From assembly GCF_004328705.1 (NCBI RefSeq), contig NZ_CP035319.1, forward strand, positions 3,410,001 to 3,474,000: a stretch of DNA of 64,000 nucleotides. The letters are read 5' to 3'. The DNA comes from Rhodococcus sp. ABRD24. GTDB lineage: Bacteria; Actinomycetota; Actinomycetes; Mycobacteriales; Mycobacteriaceae. The position numbers and the translations under genes are program-made. The notes beneath the pieces were generated by a model that had not been told where the DNA came from, did no database searches, and saw only the letters and a list, made by a program, of their open reading frames with translations. Of this stretch, positions 52,115 to 61,074 are shown in pieces; position 1 is the first letter of the stretch; the number at the start of each line of letters is the position of its first letter.

Positions 52115-52128
52115 GTGAACACGTTCTA
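52115..52128. promoter_or_regulatory. KstR operator, mce4 proximal site
   Basis: GTGAACACGTTCTA matches TnnAACnnGTTnnA except at the first base, 118 bp upstream of yrbE4A. Confidence 0.72.
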
Positions 52129-52246
52129 GTTACTATGACTTGGATCACAGGACGTCTGTATCTTCTGGACGCCCCGTGGCTTGCGCCGTGCCATCTGGCG
52201 GCAAAGGGTAATCCGATCGGCTACGACGACCAATGAGGAGGGAAAC

Positions 52247-53011
52247 ATGGTCGACCTCCTCGAGGTCCCACTACGGGCTGCTGGCGGCTTCTTCGCGATG
52301 TCGGCGGATACGCTCAAGGCCGTCTTCGCGCGTCCGTTCCAGCGGCGCGAGTTCGTGGATCAGGCGTGGTTCGTGGCACGCGTGTCGATGATTCCGACGG
52401 TGTTGGTTGCAATTCCGTTCACGGTCCTGGTCAGCTTCACGATCAACATCCTGCTGCGCGAGATCGGTGCTGCCGATCTCAGCGGCGCCGGCGCCGCGCT
52501 CGGCGCGGTCACCCAGGTCGGCCCCATCGTGACGGTGCTGATCGTCGCGGGAGCCGGAGCCACAGCCATCTGTGCGGACCTCGCGGCGAGAACCATTCGC
52601 GAGGAAATTGACGCGATGCGGGTGCTCGGCATCAATCCGATCCACCGGCTGGTGGTCCCGCGCGTGCTCGCCTCAACCGCGGTCGCCCTACTGCTCAATG
52701 GGCTGGTCTGCACGATCGGCATCTTTGGCGGTTTCCTCTTCTCCGTGTATGTGCAGGATGTCAATCCGGGTGCCTTCGTCAACGGCATCACGCTGCTCAC
52801 CGGCTTCGGCGAGTTGATGATCTCGATGCTCAAGGCAGGCCTGTTCGGCATGATCGCCGGTCTCATGGCCGCGTACCTGGGCCTCAACGTCAGGGGCGGC
52901 GCGAAGAGCGTCGGCGATGCCGTCAATCAGACTGTCGTGTTCTCGTTCATGGCGCTGTTCGTGGTCAACGTGCTCGTCACCGCCATCGGCATCAAGTTGA
53001 CGTCCGGATGA
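52247..53011 (+). CDS. yrbE4A: YrbE4A, permease subunit of the Mce4 sterol importer
   Basis: A 254-residue MlaE/YrbE-type permease with about five or six membrane segments. The family signature EEIDAMRVLGINPIHRLVVP (near 124-143) is the coupling region that contacts the MceG ATPase. Other parts: SMIPTVLVAIPFTVLVSFTI near 44 and FGMIAGLMAAYLGLNVRGGA near 202. ATG 52247 has a strong GAGGAGGG site; an upstream in-frame ATG at 52181 lacks support. First gene of the mce4 operon (Rv3501c orthologue), controlled by the two KstR sites upstream. The ATPase MceG is not in this window. Confidence 0.94.
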   Translation: MVDLLEVPLRAAGGFFAMSADTLKAVFARPFQRREFVDQAWFVARVSMIPTVLVAIPFTVLVSFTINILLREIGAADLSGAGAALGAVTQVGPIVTVLIVAGAGATAICADLAARTIREEIDAMRVLGINPIHRLVVPRVLASTAVALLLNGLVCTIGIFGGFLFSVYVQDVNPGAFVNGITLLTGFGELMISMLKAGLFGMIAGLMAAYLGLNVRGGAKSVGDAVNQTVVFSFMALFVVNVLVTAIGIKLTSG

Positions 53012-53031
53012 GTGACAGGGTGGTGAACTAG

Positions 53032-53883
53032 ATGGCTCTGGTGGCATCGGGGCGTTTTGTCCGAACTCGTCGGCGGATCGCGAGATCTTCGCGGGCGGTG
53101 GACAAGATCGGCGAGCAGGCGCTGTTCTACTGGCGCGCGCTCGTGTGGGCGCCGCGCGCCCTTGTGCACTACAGGCGAGAAGTAGTCCGCCTGATCGCCG
53201 AGATCGGTATGGGCACTGGCGCGCTCGCCGTCATCGGCGGCACCGTGGTCATCGTCGGCTTCCTGACCCTGTTCACCGGCGGTGTGATCGCCGTCCAGGG
53301 CTTCAGCTCGCTCGGCAACATCGGCGTCGAGGCACTCACAGGCTTTTTCTCCGCGTTCATCAACGTGCGCATCGCCGCACCGGTGATCGCGGGCATCGGC
53401 CTGGCCGCCACCATCGGGGCCGGCTCCACCGCGCAGTTGGGTGCCATGCGGGTCTCCGAGGAGATCGATGCGCTCGAATCGATGGCCATCCCGTCTATTC
53501 CGTACCTTGTCTCGACGCGCGTCATGGCCGGCATCATCGCGATCGTCCCGCTGTACTCGCTGGCCGTCATTGCGTCGTTCATGGCGAGCCGATTTGCGAC
53601 GGTTGTGTTCAACGGGCAGTCGGGCGGCGTCTACGACCACTACTTCTCGACATTCCTGATCCCGACGGACATCCTCTGGTCGTTCGTGCAGGCGATCGTG
53701 ATGGGCGTGGCTGTGATGCTGATCCACACCTACTACGGCTATAACGCCAGCGGCGGACCGGTCGGCGTCGGTGTCGCGGTCGGTAACGCGGTCCGCGCCT
53801 CGCTCATCGCCGTCGTGACCGTGACCCTGTTGATTTCGCTGGCCATCTACGGCCAGTCCGGCAACTTCAACCTTTCGGGATAA
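53032..53883 (+). CDS. yrbE4B: YrbE4B, permease subunit of the Mce4 sterol importer
   Basis: A 283-residue second permease with an N-terminal cytosolic part (about 1-55) and several membrane helices: GALAVIGGTVVIVGFLTLFT near 60 and 79, and the coupling motif SEEIDALESMAIPSIPYLVS near 140-159, equivalent to the EEIDAMRVLG motif of YrbE4A. It forms the transmembrane core with YrbE4A. It is 20 bp downstream of yrbE4A and 12 bp upstream of mce4A. No anomalies. Confidence 0.94.
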   Translation: MALVASGRFVRTRRRIARSSRAVDKIGEQALFYWRALVWAPRALVHYRREVVRLIAEIGMGTGALAVIGGTVVIVGFLTLFTGGVIAVQGFSSLGNIGVEALTGFFSAFINVRIAAPVIAGIGLAATIGAGSTAQLGAMRVSEEIDALESMAIPSIPYLVSTRVMAGIIAIVPLYSLAVIASFMASRFATVVFNGQSGGVYDHYFSTFLIPTDILWSFVQAIVMGVAVMLIHTYYGYNASGGPVGVGVAVGNAVRASLIAVVTVTLLISLAIYGQSGNFNLSG

Positions 53884-53895
53884 GGCGGAGGAACA

Positions 53896-55077
53896 ATGCC
53901 CGAAGCAAGGTGGAAGACGAAACTCGCTGCAGCCGTCTTGGTGTTCGGCCTCGTGGCGATCATTGGGGTGGCACTGACGATGTTCGGTGGCGGCTTCACA
54001 AAGAGCGAGCCGGTGACGGTGACGGCCGCACGCTCGGGTCTGGTCATGGAACCAGATGCCAAGGTGAAGCTCCGCGGCGTCGAGGTGGGTCGGGTGGCCT
54101 CGATCGACGAGGTCGACGGTCAGGCCCGGCTCGAGCTCGACATGGATCCGTCGCAGCTGCACCTCATCCCCGCGAACTCGACCGTCGAGATCAAGTCGAC
54201 CACCGTGTTCGGTTCCAAGTACGTCAATTTCGTTGCGCCCACCGATCCCTCGCCCAAGTCCTTGCAGCCGGGCTCGGTGATCGGCGCCGAGAGTGTCACC
54301 GTCGAGTTCAACACGTTGTTCCAGAACCTGTCGACGTTGCTGCAGCAGATCGAGCCGGACAAGCTCAACGCCACCCTCGGTGCCATCTCGTCGGCGCTGA
54401 ACGGACGCGGCAACGAGCTCGGTGAGCTGCTGAGCGAGACCGACACGTACCTGAAGAAGATGAATCCGGTTCTGCCGCAACTGCAGCGGGATCTCGACGC
54501 TGCGGCCACTGTGACCAACACCTACGCCGATGTCACACCGGATCTGATGACTCTGCTCGGCAATCTGACCGCGACCAGCGGCAGCATCGTCGAGGAGCGG
54601 GAGAACCTGCGTATGACGCTGGAGAACGCGGTGGCGCTGTCGAACAACGGTAACCAGTTGCTCACCGACAACGAGGCGAACCTGACCCGGGCGCTAGCCC
54701 TGCTGGAACCGACCACGGCTCTGCTGTCCGGATATTCGCCAGCCATCTCGTGCCTCGTCGTCGGCATCGACAACCTCCTGCCTCTCGCCGAACGAATGGA
54801 GGGCGGTGCCCAGTCCGGTTTCGCGATGAGCACCAACTTCCTGGGCGGCATCGAGCCGTACACGTACCCGAGGGACCTCCCCAAGGTCAACGCCACGGGT
54901 GGTCCGAACTGCTGGACCCTGCCCAACCCCAACCCGCGACGTGACGGCAAGGCGCCGTTCGTCGTGACCGACACCGGCAACGTTCCGTACATGCCGTCGA
55001 CGAGGTCGACCATCAGCATGCCCACGCTGTTTCAGATGCTCTATGGCGGAACTCCGGTTGCGGGAGGTCAGAACTGA
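53896..55077 (+). CDS. mce4A: Mce4A, sterol-import Mce protein
   Basis: A 393-residue protein with one N-terminal membrane helix (about 10-30), an MCE/MlaD domain (about 38-115; RSGLVMEPDAKVKLRGVEVG is diagnostic), then the long helical region (about 120-280) and a C-terminal domain with PNCWTLPNPNPR. The six Mce proteins form a hexameric tunnel from the inner membrane through the periplasm. Mce4A is essential for cholesterol uptake in mycobacteria and RHA1. It starts behind GGCGGAGGAA and its stop overlaps mce4B (TGATG). Confidence 0.94.
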   Translation: MPEARWKTKLAAAVLVFGLVAIIGVALTMFGGGFTKSEPVTVTAARSGLVMEPDAKVKLRGVEVGRVASIDEVDGQARLELDMDPSQLHLIPANSTVEIKSTTVFGSKYVNFVAPTDPSPKSLQPGSVIGAESVTVEFNTLFQNLSTLLQQIEPDKLNATLGAISSALNGRGNELGELLSETDTYLKKMNPVLPQLQRDLDAAATVTNTYADVTPDLMTLLGNLTATSGSIVEERENLRMTLENAVALSNNGNQLLTDNEANLTRALALLEPTTALLSGYSPAISCLVVGIDNLLPLAERMEGGAQSGFAMSTNFLGGIEPYTYPRDLPKVNATGGPNCWTLPNPNPRRDGKAPFVVTDTGNVPYMPSTRSTISMPTLFQMLYGGTPVAGGQN

Positions 55078-56111
55078 TGCGCGCGACCACAGCAAAGTTC
55101 CTCGCGTTCACCGTCGTCATGGTGCTGATCTTCGCCGGGCTGGCGATCGTGTTCAGCCAGGCCCGATTCAGCAGCACGGACGGCTATCGTGCCGAATTCA
55201 CCAACGCCTCCGGCCTGAAATCGGGGGAGAAGGTGCGGATCGCGGGCGTGCCCGTCGGCACTGTCAAGGGTGTCGAGGTGGGGACCGACAACCTCGCCAA
55301 TGTGACGTTCGACGTCGATACGAAGTACCCCCTGCTCCAGAGCACCCGGGCGACGGTCCGCTACGAGAACCTCGTCGGAGACCGATACCTCGAGCTCCTC
55401 GACGGGGAAGGCTCGTCCGAGCCCCTCGCTAAGGGACAGACGATCCCGGAGTCGCAGACCGCCCCCGCTCTGGACCTGGATCTGCTGCTCGGCGGCTTCA
55501 AGCCGCTCCTTCGGGGGCTGAGCGCAGAACAGGTGAACGACCTCAGCGGCGCACTGTTACAGGTTCTCCAAGGCCAGGGCGGCACGCTGGTGTCGCTGCT
55601 CGGCAACACCAGCTCGTTCACATCCACGTTGGCGGACCGGGACAAGCTGATCGGTGACGTCATCACGAACCTCAACACCACGTTGACGACGATCAACGAC
55701 AAGGGCGATCAGTTTTCGACCACGATCGACCAGTTGCAGCAGTTGGTGAGTGGACTGGCGCAGGACCGCGATCCGATCGGGGCCGCGATTCCCAAGATCG
55801 CTACGGCCACCGGTGACCTGGCACAGCTGCTACAGGGCGCGCGTCCGGATCTGCAATCGACGATTGCGCGCGCGGGCGATCTCGCGACGAACCTGCAGAA
55901 CGGTCAGGACGACATCAACTGGGTGCTCGAGCGGCTGCCGGAGTCGTATCGGAAGATGATTCGAACCGGTTCGTATGGTGCGTTCTTCCAGTTCTACACG
56001 TGCTCGGTGAAGTTCAAGTTCTCCGGACCGGATGGGCAGGAGTTGCATGTGGACCTGCCCACCACACCGGCTCAGACGACGGGGAGGTGCACATTCGATG
56101 GCCAAGGGTGA
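55077..56111 (+). CDS. mce4B: Mce4B, sterol-import Mce protein
   Basis: A 344-residue Mce protein: membrane helix LAFTVVMVLIFAGLAIVFSQ near 9-28, MCE domain near 35-115 (FTNASGLKSGEKVRIAGVPV), then a helical segment rich in Gln/Leu (about 130-300), where heptad-like spacing (LLQVLQ, QLQQLVSGLAQD) suggests a coiled coil. C-terminus with SVKFKFSGPDGQELHVDL. It overlaps mce4A by one base and mce4C by 14 bp, so the subunits are co-translated. Confidence 0.93.
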   Translation: MRATTAKFLAFTVVMVLIFAGLAIVFSQARFSSTDGYRAEFTNASGLKSGEKVRIAGVPVGTVKGVEVGTDNLANVTFDVDTKYPLLQSTRATVRYENLVGDRYLELLDGEGSSEPLAKGQTIPESQTAPALDLDLLLGGFKPLLRGLSAEQVNDLSGALLQVLQGQGGTLVSLLGNTSSFTSTLADRDKLIGDVITNLNTTLTTINDKGDQFSTTIDQLQQLVSGLAQDRDPIGAAIPKIATATGDLAQLLQGARPDLQSTIARAGDLATNLQNGQDDINWVLERLPESYRKMIRTGSYGAFFQFYTCSVKFKFSGPDGQELHVDLPTTPAQTTGRCTFDGQG

Positions 56112-57150
56112 GCGGGATCTTTCGCGGATCGGCATCATCGGTGTCGCGGTCTCGGCGTGCCTCGTGCTGGCCGGCCTACAGTACGACCGCCTGCCGTTCC
56201 TGTTCGGCAACGTGCGGTACGAGGCGCTGTTCGAGGACGCGGGCGGGCTGATGCCGGGCGACTACGTGACGCTCGCCGGCGTCAACGTCGGCGAGGTCGA
56301 GAGCGTCGAACTCGACGGTGCCGAAGTGAGGGTCGCCTTCTCCATGAACGAGGGCATCCGCCTCGGTGACAGCACGGGCGCCGATATCAAGACCAACACG
56401 GTGCTCGGACGCAAGTCGATGCAGGTGACTTCTGAAGGCTCGGACGTCATGCGGGTCGGCAGCACCATTCCGTTGGAGCGCACCAACTCTCCGTACTCGC
56501 TCAACGATGCACTCGGGGACCTCACGTCGACCGTCGCTGATCTCGACACCAACCAGCTCAACGAGTCGCTCAACGCGGTGTCCGAGACGTTGTCCGACAC
56601 GCCGCCGGAGTTGCGGGCGGCGCTCGACGGCGTCACGCGGCTGTCGCAGAGCATCAACTCGCGAGACGAGTCCCTACAGGACCTGCTGGGCCAGGCCGAG
56701 GGGGTGACGAAGATCCTCGCGGACCGCAGTGACCAGATCAGTTCCCTGATCCTCGACGGTAACCAGTTGCTCGGCGAGCTCGACCGCCGCCGTAACGCGA
56801 TCAGCGAGCTGATCGTCAACGTCTCGGCAGTATCGCAGCAGCTCACCGGTCTGGTCCGGGACAACGAGCAGCAGATGAAGCCGACGCTCGACAAGCTGAA
56901 TGCTGTTGTCGCGAATCTGCAGAACAACAAGGACAATATCGGCCGGGCCCTCGATGGCCTGGCGCCGTACGCGCGCTCGCTGGGCGAGGCTGTCGGCAGC
57001 GGTCCATTCTTCATGGCATACGTCGCGAACTTCAGCGTCAGCCCGATGGCGCAGACGGCGGTCGATCAACTGTTGTGGCCCGAGCATGTACCGCAGGACC
57101 TCTCGCAGTTCCCGCCATTGAAGACCGAGCTCAAGGATCCGAACCGATGA
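56098..57150 (+). CDS. mce4C: Mce4C, sterol-import Mce protein
   Basis: A 350-residue Mce protein starting at the ATG inside the mce4B end (MAKGERDLSRIGIIGVAVSA). Helix near 10-28, MCE domain near 35-115 (FEDAGGLMPGDYVTLAGVNV), helical barrel region near 130-300 and a short C-terminus (LLWPEHVPQDLSQFPPL). An upstream ATG in the same frame (56032) would add 22 non-family residues and is rejected. Its stop overlaps mce4D by ATGA. Confidence 0.93.
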   Translation: MAKGERDLSRIGIIGVAVSACLVLAGLQYDRLPFLFGNVRYEALFEDAGGLMPGDYVTLAGVNVGEVESVELDGAEVRVAFSMNEGIRLGDSTGADIKTNTVLGRKSMQVTSEGSDVMRVGSTIPLERTNSPYSLNDALGDLTSTVADLDTNQLNESLNAVSETLSDTPPELRAALDGVTRLSQSINSRDESLQDLLGQAEGVTKILADRSDQISSLILDGNQLLGELDRRRNAISELIVNVSAVSQQLTGLVRDNEQQMKPTLDKLNAVVANLQNNKDNIGRALDGLAPYARSLGEAVGSGPFFMAYVANFSVSPMAQTAVDQLLWPEHVPQDLSQFPPLKTELKDPNR

Positions 57151-58442
57151 GCGACGAACAGAAGCACATGAGTGCCAAGAAGAAGTGGTTGACGATCGGT
57201 GCGACCGCGGCCGTCGTGGTTGCCGTTCTCGTTGCCGGGGTCGTCTACCTCTTCCCCGGGCTGGGCAAGACCACCATCACGGCCCAGTTTCCATCGACCA
57301 CGGGCCTTTACGCCGGTGACGACGTCCGAGTGCTCGGGGTATCGGTCGGCTCGATCGAGAGCATCGACCCCAACGGCACCGGCGCGACGGTCGTCATGAA
57401 TGTCGATCGTTCCGTCGACATCCCGGCCGACGCGAAAGCCGTCATCATCGCGCCAAGCCTCGTTGCGGCGCGGTTCGTGCAGCTGACCCCGGTGTACACC
57501 GGGGGTGAGGCGATGCCAGACGGCGCCGAGATTCCGATGGAACGTACCGCTGTCCCGGTCGAGTGGGACGAGATCAAGACCGAGCTGACCAAGCTGTCGG
57601 AGGCGCTCGGTCCGCAGGGCGGTGCCGATCAGGGTTCACTCGGCAACTTCATCGACACCGTGGGAGACAATCTCGACGGTAACGGCGATGCACTGCGCGA
57701 CACGCTGCGTGAGCTGTCCGACACCATGAAGACGCTGTCCGACGGCCGAACCGATCTGTTCGCGACGATCCGTAACCTGCAGGTCTTCGTGTCCGCACTG
57801 TCGTCGAGCAACCAGCAGATCGTGCAGTTCGGCGGACGTCTGCAGTCGGTGTCCTCGTTGCTCGCGGACACCAGCGACGAACTCGGAACGGCGCTGCAGG
57901 ATCTCGACGTCGCGATCGGCGACGTGAATCGTTTCGTCACCGACAACCGGGCCTCGCTCACCGAGCAGGTCGGCCGACTCGCTGACGCGACGTCCGTGCT
58001 CGTCGAGAAGCGTCCGCAGCTCGAGCAGGTACTGCACGTGGCACCCAATGCGCTGGCCAACTTCAACAACATCTACAGCCCCAAGACGGGTTCGATCAAC
58101 GGTGTGCTGGCGGCCAGCAACGCGAGAAACCCGATCAACATGGTCTGTGGGTTGATCCGAGGGCTCGAGGATAACGATTCGGACCGGACCGCCGACCTCT
58201 GTGCCCAGTTCCTCGGGCCGGTACTGAACTCGATCACCACCAATTACCCGCCCATCCTGACGCGTGTCGCCGATACTCAGCTTGCTCTGCCGGAGCAGAT
58301 TGTGTTCAGCCCGCCGAGCCTGGCCGGTCAGGTGCCGGAGCGTCCGGCACCGGCACCCATCGCCGCGCCGCTTGCGACGATGCCGTCGATCGACGTCCCC
58401 AAGGATCTCGAAGCCCTGCTCAATCCGGGAGGTGGACGATGA
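57147..58442 (+). CDS. mce4D: Mce4D, sterol-import Mce protein
   Basis: A 431-residue Mce protein. The first 20 residues (MSDEQKHMSAKKKWLTIGAT) are a charged cytosolic tail; the helix runs about 16-38, MCE domain about 45-125 (FPSTTGLYAGDDVRVLGVSV), helical segment about 140-320 and a proline-rich C-terminus (VPERPAPAPIAAPLATMPS) that could span the cell wall. ATG 57147 overlaps the mce4C stop. It is the Rv3496c counterpart; length is slightly shorter than the 451 residues of the mycobacterial protein. Confidence 0.93.
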   Translation: MSDEQKHMSAKKKWLTIGATAAVVVAVLVAGVVYLFPGLGKTTITAQFPSTTGLYAGDDVRVLGVSVGSIESIDPNGTGATVVMNVDRSVDIPADAKAVIIAPSLVAARFVQLTPVYTGGEAMPDGAEIPMERTAVPVEWDEIKTELTKLSEALGPQGGADQGSLGNFIDTVGDNLDGNGDALRDTLRELSDTMKTLSDGRTDLFATIRNLQVFVSALSSSNQQIVQFGGRLQSVSSLLADTSDELGTALQDLDVAIGDVNRFVTDNRASLTEQVGRLADATSVLVEKRPQLEQVLHVAPNALANFNNIYSPKTGSINGVLAASNARNPINMVCGLIRGLEDNDSDRTADLCAQFLGPVLNSITTNYPPILTRVADTQLALPEQIVFSPPSLAGQVPERPAPAPIAAPLATMPSIDVPKDLEALLNPGGGR

Positions 58443-59662
58443 CCAGGAATAGCAAGCGTGCCCGGGCGGTGGCCACATCGGCCATTGCCCTGACACTCAC
58501 CATGGCGGTGACAGGCTGTGAGTGGAATGGCCTCAACTCGGTTCCGTTGCCGGGCACGGAAGGTCGTGGAGACGACTCCTACACCGTTCAGGTCCAGATG
58601 CCGAACGTGACGACCATGTCGCAGAACTCGCCGGTTCGCGTCAATGACGTCACCGTCGGGGCCGTCACCGGCATCGAGGTCCAGGACTGGCACGCCCTCG
58701 TCACGGTGTCACTGAACAAGGATGTGCAGTTGCCGGCCAACGCGACGGCGAAGATCGGGCAGACAAGCCTGCTCGGTTCGCAGCACCTCGAACTCGCTGC
58801 GCCAGTGGGTATCGCGCCGCAGGGCACCCTGCAGGCCGGCGACGTTATCCCGCTCGAGCGTGCGGGCGCGTACCCCACGACGGAGCAGACGCTGTCGTCG
58901 CTGTCGGTCGTGCTCAACGGCGGCGGCCTTGCTCAGATCAACGACATCACCCGGGAGCTCAACGCAGCCTTCGACGGGCGAGAGGGCTCGATCCGGGACC
59001 TCTTGCCGCAGCTCGACCAGCTTGTCGGCAGCCTCGACGATCAGCGCACACAGATCATCTCCGCAATGGAGGGGATCGATCGGCTCGCCGGAACCGTCAA
59101 CCAACAGACCGAAACGCTGAATCGGGCCCTGGACGGCATTCCGCCTGCCCTCGAGGTACTGGTATCGCAGCGTCAGAATCTTACGAATGCATTGGTGGCG
59201 CTGGGCAGTTTCTCCGATACTGCGACGCGGGTGATCAACGAGAGCGGAGACGACCTGAAGGCCAATCTGGCTTCGCTCTCTCCGCTGCTGGAACAGCTTG
59301 CCGGTACCGGCAGTAGCCTGACCGATTCGCTGTCGATGATGCTCACCTTCCCATTCACGATGAGGACGCTGGACCAGGTGTTCCGGGGCGACTACAGCAA
59401 CCTGAACATGATGATCGACATGACGAATGAGCGTCTGACCACCAACTTCATCGATCAGACGGGTCTGGGACCGACACTCGCGGGCGTCGAGGGCGCGCTC
59501 GGCAGATTGGCGGGCACGGCCGGACAGGTCAATGATCCGCTGCAGATCCCCAATCCAAAGAAGCCTGACCTGCTGCAGGCCGAGCCCAAGCCTGCGACGG
59601 CGAACGACTTTCCGTCGCTGCAGATTCCCGGACTTCCGCAACTAGGAGCGCCGACCCCATGA
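58439..59662 (+). CDS. mce4E: Mce4E, Mce-family lipoprotein (LprN-like)
   Basis: A 407-residue protein with a lipoprotein signal: basic N-terminus (MTRNSKRARAVATSA), hydrophobic core and lipobox VTGC at about residue 27. The MCE domain follows (about 45-125; MSQNSPVRVNDVTVGAVTGI), then a helical region and a proline-rich end. In every mce operon the fifth Mce gene encodes a lipoprotein, here equivalent to LprN (Rv3495c). It probably anchors the Mce4 hexamer. Starts and ends overlap the neighbours by ATGA. Confidence 0.94.
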   Translation: MTRNSKRARAVATSAIALTLTMAVTGCEWNGLNSVPLPGTEGRGDDSYTVQVQMPNVTTMSQNSPVRVNDVTVGAVTGIEVQDWHALVTVSLNKDVQLPANATAKIGQTSLLGSQHLELAAPVGIAPQGTLQAGDVIPLERAGAYPTTEQTLSSLSVVLNGGGLAQINDITRELNAAFDGREGSIRDLLPQLDQLVGSLDDQRTQIISAMEGIDRLAGTVNQQTETLNRALDGIPPALEVLVSQRQNLTNALVALGSFSDTATRVINESGDDLKANLASLSPLLEQLAGTGSSLTDSLSMMLTFPFTMRTLDQVFRGDYSNLNMMIDMTNERLTTNFIDQTGLGPTLAGVEGALGRLAGTAGQVNDPLQIPNPKKPDLLQAEPKPATANDFPSLQIPGLPQLGAPTP

Positions 59663-61074
59663 TGCTCTCGAGGTTCGTCCGCATCCAGTTGGTGATCTTC
59701 TCGATCCTGACTGTCGTCGGTCTGGTCGTGATGGCCAGCCAATACGTGCAGTTGCCCGCTCTGTTCGGCATCGGACAGAACCGGGTGACCGTGCAGCTGC
59801 CCTCGAGTGGTGGGCTGTATGTCAACGCCAACGTCGCGTTCCGTGGCACCAATATCGGCAAGGTCGAGGACGTGGTGCTGACCGAGGAAGGCGTCGACGC
59901 GAAGCTGTCCATCAGCGACAGTTACGACATCCCCGCCGACCTCGACGCGGCGGTCAAGAGTGTGTCCGCGGTCGGTGAGCAATATGTCGATCTGATTCCG
60001 CGCACAGATTCGGAGCCGTACCTCACCGACGGGGACGTGATTCCCGTTGACCGAACGAGTATTCCGCAGGACGTGGGCGTGATGCTCGACGAGGCGAACA
60101 CCCTCGTGCAGAGCATCTCGAACACCCAGTTACGAAAGGTCGTCGACGAGTCGTTCAAGGCGTTCAACGGCGCGGGTCCGGATCTGCAGCGGCTCATCGA
60201 CTCGGCGCGGCTGTTCGTACAGGAGGCCAACGCGAACTCTGACGCCACCAAGAACCTGATCGAGCAGGCCGAGGGCCTGCTCGATACGCAGGTGGTCACG
60301 AGCGACGCGATCCGGGCGTGGACGCAGGACCTCGTGACATTTTCGAATCAGTTGCGGGCCAGCGATCCTCAGATTCGCAGCGTGCTGGCGCAGACGCCGA
60401 ACGCGGCCGATGAGGCCAACGCCCTGTTCCAGGAGTTGAGGCCGACGCTGCCGCTGTTGCTCGCCAATCTGGTGAGCGTAGGTGAGGTCTCCACGATCTA
60501 CCACAAGAGCATCGAACAGGTACTCGTGATCTATCCGCCCCTCGTGAACTGGCTCGTAACTTCGGCCACGCTCGGGCCTCTCGATGACGGTGCGATCGTG
60601 AACTTTGCTCTGCAGGTGAACGATCCGCCGCCGTGCACCACGGGCTTCCTCCCGGCAGATCAGTGGCGTTCACCCGACGACGACGCACCGGTCCCCACGC
60701 CGTCGGACCTGTTCTGCAAGGTGGCACCGGACGACCCGAGTGTGGTTCGTGGCGCCCGCAACTACCCGTGCATGGAGTTCCCGGGTAGGTATGCGGCGTC
60801 GCCCGAGGAATGCCGCAGCGCAGCGGGATACGTTCCACTGGGAAACAACCCGCCCAGTGGGCCGCCGCAGGATCCGTCTGTACCCTCGTACACGACGGCA
60901 CCGGCGAGCGCTCAGGGGAGTACGAATGTTCCTGCCACAGCGCGCCCCTACGACCCGACGACTGGCAAGTACGTCGGGCCCGACGGCCTGCTGTACTCGC
61001 AGCCGGGGTTGGCTGGCGGAACACCGAGAGAGGACACGACGTGGCAGACGATGATGACACGTCAGCAGGGCTGA
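59659..61074 (+). CDS. mce4F: Mce4F, sterol-import Mce protein
   Basis: A 471-residue Mce protein: helix LVIFSILTVVGLVVMASQYV near 10-29, MCE domain near 40-125 (LPSSGGLYVNANVAFRGTNI), helical region near 130-310, a domain with paired cysteines (PPCTTGFLP, LFCKVAPDD, YPCMEFPG, EECRSAAG), and a Pro/Ser/Thr-rich tail with PYDPTTGKYVGPDG, also seen in other Mce F proteins. The mycobacterial Mce4F is longer (about 560 aa). Its last 34 bp overlap the next gene. Confidence 0.93.
   Translation: MMLSRFVRIQLVIFSILTVVGLVVMASQYVQLPALFGIGQNRVTVQLPSSGGLYVNANVAFRGTNIGKVEDVVLTEEGVDAKLSISDSYDIPADLDAAVKSVSAVGEQYVDLIPRTDSEPYLTDGDVIPVDRTSIPQDVGVMLDEANTLVQSISNTQLRKVVDESFKAFNGAGPDLQRLIDSARLFVQEANANSDATKNLIEQAEGLLDTQVVTSDAIRAWTQDLVTFSNQLRASDPQIRSVLAQTPNAADEANALFQELRPTLPLLLANLVSVGEVSTIYHKSIEQVLVIYPPLVNWLVTSATLGPLDDGAIVNFALQVNDPPPCTTGFLPADQWRSPDDDAPVPTPSDLFCKVAPDDPSVVRGARNYPCMEFPGRYAASPEECRSAAGYVPLGNNPPSGPPQDPSVPSYTTAPASAQGSTNVPATARPYDPTTGKYVGPDGLLYSQPGLAGGTPREDTTWQTMMTRQQG

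Larger units (their letters stand above)
51697..52246 (+). promoter_or_regulatory. Long mce4 promoter region
   Basis: The 550 bp between the hsd4A terminator and yrbE4A contain no convincing gene. They hold two KstR-type sites about 340 bp apart, an AT-rich patch (AAATTTTTAAA near 51940-51950) unlike the GC-rich surroundings, and GAGGAGGG just before the yrbE4A ATG. The length suggests a long leader or two promoters. Confidence 0.6.
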
